Assembly (NCBI RefSeq): GCF_002754935.1 | Contig: NZ_CP018092.1 | Span: 310,001 to 374,000, forward strand | Direction of reading: 5' to 3' | DNA: 64,000 nt | Source: Thermostichus lividus PCC 6715 | Lineage (GTDB): Bacteria > Cyanobacteriota > Cyanobacteriia > Thermosynechococcales > Thermosynechococcaceae | Shown: positions 60,217-64,000 of the stretch, in pieces | Numbering within the stretch: the first letter of the stretch is position 1 | Layout: each line of letters begins with the position of its first letter | Position numbers and translations under genes: made by a program | Notes under the pieces: model-generated | What the model saw: only the letters and a program-made list of their open reading frames with translations | Told to the model about the DNA's origin: nothing | Database searches by the model: none

Positions 60217-61401
60217 CTAACGGTCAACAGACCCCATAATGACATCAATACTGCCAAGAATAGCGACAATATCCGCCACCTTCATCCCCTTCAACAATTG
60301 TGGCAGCACTTGCAAATTGTTAAAGTCCGGGGGACGAATTTTCCAGCGCCACGGAAAGACATTATCGTCACCAATCAGGTAAATACCCAACTCCCCTTTG
60401 CCGGACTCGAGGCGCACGTAGTGCTCACCCTTAGGAATCTTAAACGTAGGTGCTAGCTTTTTGCCCAAGAATTGGTAGTCAAAACCGTTCCACTCCGATT
60501 TTGCCCCTTCCAGCAATCGCTTGGCCTCAAGGTTCTCGTAAGGACCGCCCGGCAACCCATCAAGGGCTTGACGAATAATTTTGACAGATTCACGCATTTC
60601 CTGAATGCGAACAACGTAGCGGGCAAGGCAGTCCCCCTCGGTGGCAACCGGCACGTCCCAGTCAAAATCGTCGTAGCATTCGTAATGATCGACCTTTCGC
60701 AGATCCCACTTCACCCCTGACGCGCGCAGCATCGGCCCTGACAGCCCCCAGTTAATCGCCTCTTCGCGGCTAATTTTACCCACGCCCTGAAGGCGACGGA
60801 TAAAGATAGGATTGTTCGTAATCAGAGCTTCGTACTCATCCACCTTGGGTAAAAAGTAGTCGCAAAAATCACGACATTTGGTGACCCAACCGTAGGTAAG
60901 GTCAGCGGCCACCCCCCCCATGCGGAAGTAGTTATTGTTGATAAACCGCATACCAGTTGCGGCTTCAAACAAGTCGTAGATGTACTCACGCTCACGGAAA
61001 ATGTAGAAAAAGGGAGTCTGGGCACCCACATCCGCCAAGAACGGGCCTAGCCACAGCAGGTGGTTGGCAATGCGGTTTAGCTCCAGCATAATTACACGGA
61101 TATAGCTGGCGCGCTTGGGCACGGCAATGTTGGCTAGTTTTTCTGGGGCATTGACCGTAATGGCTTCGTTAAACATCCCCGCTGCGTAGTCCCAACGACT
61201 GACGTAGGGAATAAACATAATATTGGTGCGGTTTTCAGCAATTTTCTCCATGCCCCGATGCAAGTAGCCAATGACGGGTTCGCAGTCAATGACATCTTCG
61301 CCATCAAGGGTCACCATTAGTCGCAGAACCCCGTGCATGGAGGGATGGTGCGGCCCCATGTTAATCACCATGGGTTCGGTGCGTGTCTCAAGCGTGGGCA
61401 T
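60217..61401 (-). CDS. ndhH: NAD(P)H-quinone oxidoreductase subunit H
   Basis: 394 residues, full length. It is the 49-kDa-type core subunit of NDH-1, which takes part in cyclic electron flow, respiration and CO2 uptake. The family start '[50 protein letters not shown]' and end '[29 protein letters not shown]' are intact. Transcribed alone here. Confidence 0.98.
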   Translation of the reverse strand: MPTLETRTEPMVINMGPHHPSMHGVLRLMVTLDGEDVIDCEPVIGYLHRGMEKIAENRTNIMFIPYVSRWDYAAGMFNEAITVNAPEKLANIAVPKRASYIRVIMLELNRIANHLLWLGPFLADVGAQTPFFYIFREREYIYDLFEAATGMRFINNNYFRMGGVAADLTYGWVTKCRDFCDYFLPKVDEYEALITNNPIFIRRLQGVGKISREEAINWGLSGPMLRASGVKWDLRKVDHYECYDDFDWDVPVATEGDCLARYVVRIQEMRESVKIIRQALDGLPGGPYENLEAKRLLEGAKSEWNGFDYQFLGKKLAPTFKIPKGEHYVRLESGKGELGIYLIGDDNVFPWRWKIRPPDFNNLQVLPQLLKGMKVADIVAILGSIDVIMGSVDR

Positions 61402-61496
61402 AGATTGCAGTTCCGCTAAAGGGTCAGGTAATGAAAGGCTTCTTCAATAATGCTACACAGGTTTTCTAAGCTTGCCAATTCAAAATTGTTTATGGC

Positions 61497-62786
61497 TTAG
61501 ATAACTGTACCATCAGGAATCACGGCATTCTTAATGATCACGACCACACCACTGCGAATGTAAAACCCCTGCTCTTCGCGGTTAGATTCTTCGACATGGT
61601 CTTTGTTGATAATTTTGACCTCCCGACCAATACAGGCGTTTTTGTCAATAATGGCTCTACGGATAATACTATTGGCGCCAATCCCCATGGGAATTTTATG
61701 TTGCTCTAGGAGAGCGCTGCGCTGTCCTGAGTGCTGGTAAAAGTCAGCCCCCATGAGTAAGGAGTGATCAATGACACAGCCGGATTCAACGCGCGATCGC
61801 ACTCCCAAGACGGAATGATGGACTTGGCACTCCTTGAGGATACACCCTTCACTGATAATGGATTCGGTGATGTTAGAACTCAGAATTTTGCTGGGGGGCA
61901 AGTAGCGGGGGCGGGTATAAATGGGAGCAGCTTCGTCGTAAAAGCTAAAGGGAGGCTGCGGTTGCTGCGTGAGGGCTAGGTTGGCTTCGTAGAAGGAGCC
62001 AATGGTACCAATATCTTCCCAGTAGCCGTTAAAGACAAAGGTTTGCACACGGTGAGTACGAGCCGCCGCCGGAATAATTTCTTTGCCAAAGTCGGTGGCA
62101 TCGGCCAGTTGTTGCAGCAAATCAATTAATACCTGCCGCTTAAACACATAAATGCCCATGGAGGCAATGTAGGGTTTACGGTGGGCGTCTTCGGCGCTGA
62201 GGCCATAGCGGGTTGTATCAACACGCATCGATAGCAGAGCCTCCCCTTGGGGTTTTTCGCGGAAGTCTAGCACCCGACCGGTGCCGTCCACTTTGATCAG
62301 CCCAAACCCAGAGGCAGCGGCTTCGTCCACCGGCAGCACCGAAAGGGTAATGTCTGCTTGGGTGTCGCGGTGGCGCTGGACAAACTGGCGATAGTCCATG
62401 CGGTAGAGGTGATCCCCTGAGAGGATTAGGTACTCGTCCACGTCCCAATCGGCTAACAGCCAGAGGTATTGGCGCACGGCATCGGCAGTGCCCTGGAACC
62501 AGTTGGGGTTTTCAGGGGTTTGCTGAGCCGCAAGGACTTCCACAAAACCATCGGTCAGCCCTGCAAAGGTGTAGGTGCGGGCAATATGACGGTTGAGGGA
62601 GGCAGAGTTAAATTGGGTCAGGACGTAAATGGTGTTGATTTCGGAATTGATGCAGTTACTGACGGGAATATCGATCAGGCGGTACTTTCCGGCAAGAGGA
62701 ACGGCAGGCTTGGCACGGCGTTTGGTGAGGGGATAGAGGCGCGTTCCGGCACCGCCTCCAAGAATAATCGCCAAGACTCGTTTCAT
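61497..62786 (-). CDS. glgC: Glucose-1-phosphate adenylyltransferase
   Basis: 429 residues from ATG 62786 ('[45 protein letters not shown]'), the usual cyanobacterial start and length; a longer frame opens at 62837. Nucleotide-site '[12 protein letters not shown]', '[11 protein letters not shown]' and '[19 protein letters not shown]' plus the C-terminal left-handed beta-helix ('[26 protein letters not shown]') are intact. It makes ADP-glucose for glycogen and is activated by 3-phosphoglycerate, inhibited by phosphate. Confidence 0.97.
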   Translation of the reverse strand: MKRVLAIILGGGAGTRLYPLTKRRAKPAVPLAGKYRLIDIPVSNCINSEINTIYVLTQFNSASLNRHIARTYTFAGLTDGFVEVLAAQQTPENPNWFQGTADAVRQYLWLLADWDVDEYLILSGDHLYRMDYRQFVQRHRDTQADITLSVLPVDEAAASGFGLIKVDGTGRVLDFREKPQGEALLSMRVDTTRYGLSAEDAHRKPYIASMGIYVFKRQVLIDLLQQLADATDFGKEIIPAAARTHRVQTFVFNGYWEDIGTIGSFYEANLALTQQPQPPFSFYDEAAPIYTRPRYLPPSKILSSNITESIISEGCILKECQVHHSVLGVRSRVESGCVIDHSLLMGADFYQHSGQRSALLEQHKIPMGIGANSIIRRAIIDKNACIGREVKIINKDHVEESNREEQGFYIRSGVVVIIKNAVIPDGTVI

Positions 62787-62935
62787 CAAAAACTCCATCT
62801 GAACGGCCACATCAACAGTGTACGCCGTGGTTGGCATTTGATCTCATCTGGCTGTGGTAGTCAGGTTTCGGTAAAGAGTCGCCGCAATGGCATGATAATG
62901 ATACTTGGTCGTTGATCCCACGCGGGGAGTTGGGC

Positions 62936-63139
62936 ATGGGGTTTGTGGATATGGCGATCGCCCAGTTGGCTGCTGACTACGGGGTTTCTGTAGAGGTGGT
63001 CTGTGATTGGTGCGATCGCCTTGGTATTCGCTATACCAGCCCGCAGACGCGCTTGCCCCTAGAAGATGCGAAAGCGATCATTCTGGCGTTGACCACCCCC
63101 CCTGCCAGCGATCAACGGGACACACCACCGCAATCGTAA
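62936..63139 (+). CDS. Small helix-turn-helix-like protein (IF-2 N-domain-like)
   Basis: 67 residues from ATG 62936 ('MGFVDMAIAQLAADYGVSVEVVCDWCDRLGIRYTSPQTRLPLEDAKAIILAL'). The pattern 'VDMAIAQLAADYGVSVEVVCDWCDRLGI' looks like the small winged/HTH domain found at the N-terminus of IF-2 and in cyanobacterial stand-alone homologues. A partial GATAATGATA lies 35-45 bases upstream and resembles half a Fur box. It precedes psbV by 22 bases. Function unknown. Confidence 0.6.
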   Translation: MGFVDMAIAQLAADYGVSVEVVCDWCDRLGIRYTSPQTRLPLEDAKAIILALTTPPASDQRDTPPQS

Positions 63140-63161
63140 GACCTGCTTTATTGGGAGAACT

Positions 63162-63653
63162 ATGTTAAAGAAATGTGTTTGGCTTGCGGTAGCTCTCTGC
63201 CTCTGCCTTTGGCCATTTACCACAGGCACCGCCATGGCTGCTGAACTAACCCCAGAGACGCTGACCGTCCCCCTCAACAGTGAAGGGAAAACGGTGACCC
63301 TCACCGAAAAGCAATATCAAGAAGGCAAGCGATTATTCCAGTATGCCTGTGCGTCCTGTCATGTGGGAGGTATCACTAAAACCAATCCTAACCTTGATCT
63401 GCGCACGGAAACCTTGGCGCTGGCTACCCCCCCTCGGGATACCATTGAGGGGTTGGTGGACTACATGAAAAACCCCACCACCTACGATGGCGAAGAGGAA
63501 ATTGCCGAGGTGCACCCCAGCCTGCGCAGTGCGGATATTTTCCCCAAAATGCGTAACCTGACGGAGCAAGATCTAGTGGCGATCGCGGGTCATATTCTCG
63601 TTGAGCCGAAAATTCTCGGGGATAAATGGGGTGGCGGCAAAATTTATTACTAA
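63162..63653 (+). CDS. psbV: Cytochrome c-550, photosystem II extrinsic protein PsbV
   Basis: 163 residues. A signal peptide (about 1-26, 'WLAVALCLCLWPFTTGTAMAAELTPE') is followed by mature cytochrome c550 with the haem motif 'CASCH' and the second axial His in 'EVHPSLRSADIFPKMRNL'. The C-terminal 'ILGDKWGGGKIYY' is typical. It caps the oxygen-evolving complex in the thylakoid lumen. psbV2 follows after 27 bases. Confidence 0.98.
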   Translation: MLKKCVWLAVALCLCLWPFTTGTAMAAELTPETLTVPLNSEGKTVTLTEKQYQEGKRLFQYACASCHVGGITKTNPNLDLRTETLALATPPRDTIEGLVDYMKNPTTYDGEEEIAEVHPSLRSADIFPKMRNLTEQDLVAIAGHILVEPKILGDKWGGGKIYY

Positions 63654-63680
63654 CCAATAGACAAGGATTTGTCGAAACTC

Positions 63681-64000
63681 ATGCACCTAACTCGTTTTTG
63701 GGCACCGCGCCTAGGATTGCTCCTCCTGCTTGTTATGGTTTGGTGTTGGGGGGCGATCGCGACTCCAGCCGCTGCCAGTGGGGTTGACAATTACGTCATC
63801 CAGTACCTGAAAGCAACTGAGGCCATTGAACTGCCCCTCAATGACCGTGGCGATACTCGTGCCTTTACGCCCGAAGATCTCACCCGCGGTAAGCGCCTCT
63901 TTGAGGAAAACTGCAAAAACTGTCATGTGGGTGGCACGACCTTACCCAATCCCTTGGTGTCCTTGTCCTTAAAGGACCTCAAGGGAGCCGTGCCGCCTCG
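63681..64000 (+). CDS. psbV2: PsbV2-like cytochrome c, incomplete at window edge
   Basis: The first 106 residues are visible from ATG 63681. A signal peptide ('LGLLLLLVMVWCWGAIATPAAA') is followed by 'IELPLNDRGDTRAFTPEDLTRGKRLFEENCKNCHVGGTTLPNPLVSLSLKDLKGA', with the CxxCH haem site. It resembles psbV and lies right behind it, the arrangement known for psbV2 in Thermosynechococcus. The function is less clear than that of PsbV. The 3' end is outside the window. Confidence 0.9.
   Translation, partial: MHLTRFWAPRLGLLLLLVMVWCWGAIATPAAASGVDNYVIQYLKATEAIELPLNDRGDTRAFTPEDLTRGKRLFEENCKNCHVGGTTLPNPLVSLSLKDLKGAVPP

Noticed and set aside
62886-62906. GATAATGATA as a Fur box near glgC and 62936
   Set aside because: Only half of the consensus is present and the neighbouring genes have no known iron link; kept as a remark in the 62936 entry only.

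Overview
The window comes from a cyanobacterial chromosome, most likely a Thermosynechococcus-like thermophile. Evidence: genes found only in oxygenic phototrophs or typical of them (psbV followed directly by a psbV2-like gene, psb28, ndhH, sbtA/sbtB, ftn2, isiB), many copies of the HIP1 octamer GCGATCGC, and several DUF families that are largely cyanobacterial. The species is inferred from gene content, not from a database match.

Layout. 1-1100 is the decayed edge of what looks like a type I-E CRISPR-cas operon: a truncated cse2, a coupled DUF4258/DUF2283 pair, a tiny ORF and the first codons of a further gene, bounded by an ISL3-type transposase scrap. acnB follows (1107-3713). 3815-5683 is a complete IS200/IS605 element (tnpA and tnpB). 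5842-11557 is an accessory island: a HicA-like/coiled-coil protein, a small unknown protein, a sigma-70-like protein with a DUF1822-type C-terminus, a CHAT (caspase-like) protein and an alpha-helical repeat protein. The CHAT gene is split by a 438-bp internally deleted relative of the IS element. 11805-16739 holds ald, pheA and a triple-FHA ABC transporter. 17311-21172 is an IS-rich patch around an NFACT gene. 21191-26755 holds an anion transporter, the molybdopterin genes (moaC-mobA fusion, moaD, moaE) and the bicarbonate transport pair sbtA/sbtB.

26887-41124 is mostly housekeeping: DUF928, a lipase-like hydrolase, an M23 protein, isiB with an adjacent Fur-box-preceded Crp-type regulator, a deoxyhypusine synthase homologue, a Mn/Zn ABC pair lacking its permease, a thylakoid-type cyclophilin, an InrS-like nickel sensor, a Dam-type methylase, moeA and DAHP synthase. 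41173-51303 carries the lpt operon, holA, ftn2, a broken sugar permease, carA, queE and a TPR-DUF928 gene. 51317-64000 carries a second 438-bp element, coaE, psb28, gloB, cimA, a ComFB gene, mltA, ndhH, glgC, psbV and a psbV2 that runs off the end.

Three themes stand out. (1) Three related elements (3815-5683, 10007-10444, 51317-51754) all sit immediately 3' of TTAT. The two small ones are both exactly 438 bp and keep the tnpB 3' end plus the right end, which is where an omega-type guide RNA would be encoded. Removing the one at 10007-10444 restores the CHAT reading frame. (2) A second miniature element of 220 bp is present twice in opposite orientation (22411-22630, 39855-40074); one copy supplies the last codons and stop of the DAHP synthase gene. 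(3) Four otherwise well conserved genes (DUF928 at 27529, the metal-binding protein at 34380, the sugar permease at 47573, cimA at 57031) are each broken by a single-base change in a short homopolymer, which suggests sequencing error at least as strongly as true decay.

No rRNA gene, convincing tRNA gene or CRISPR array was seen.
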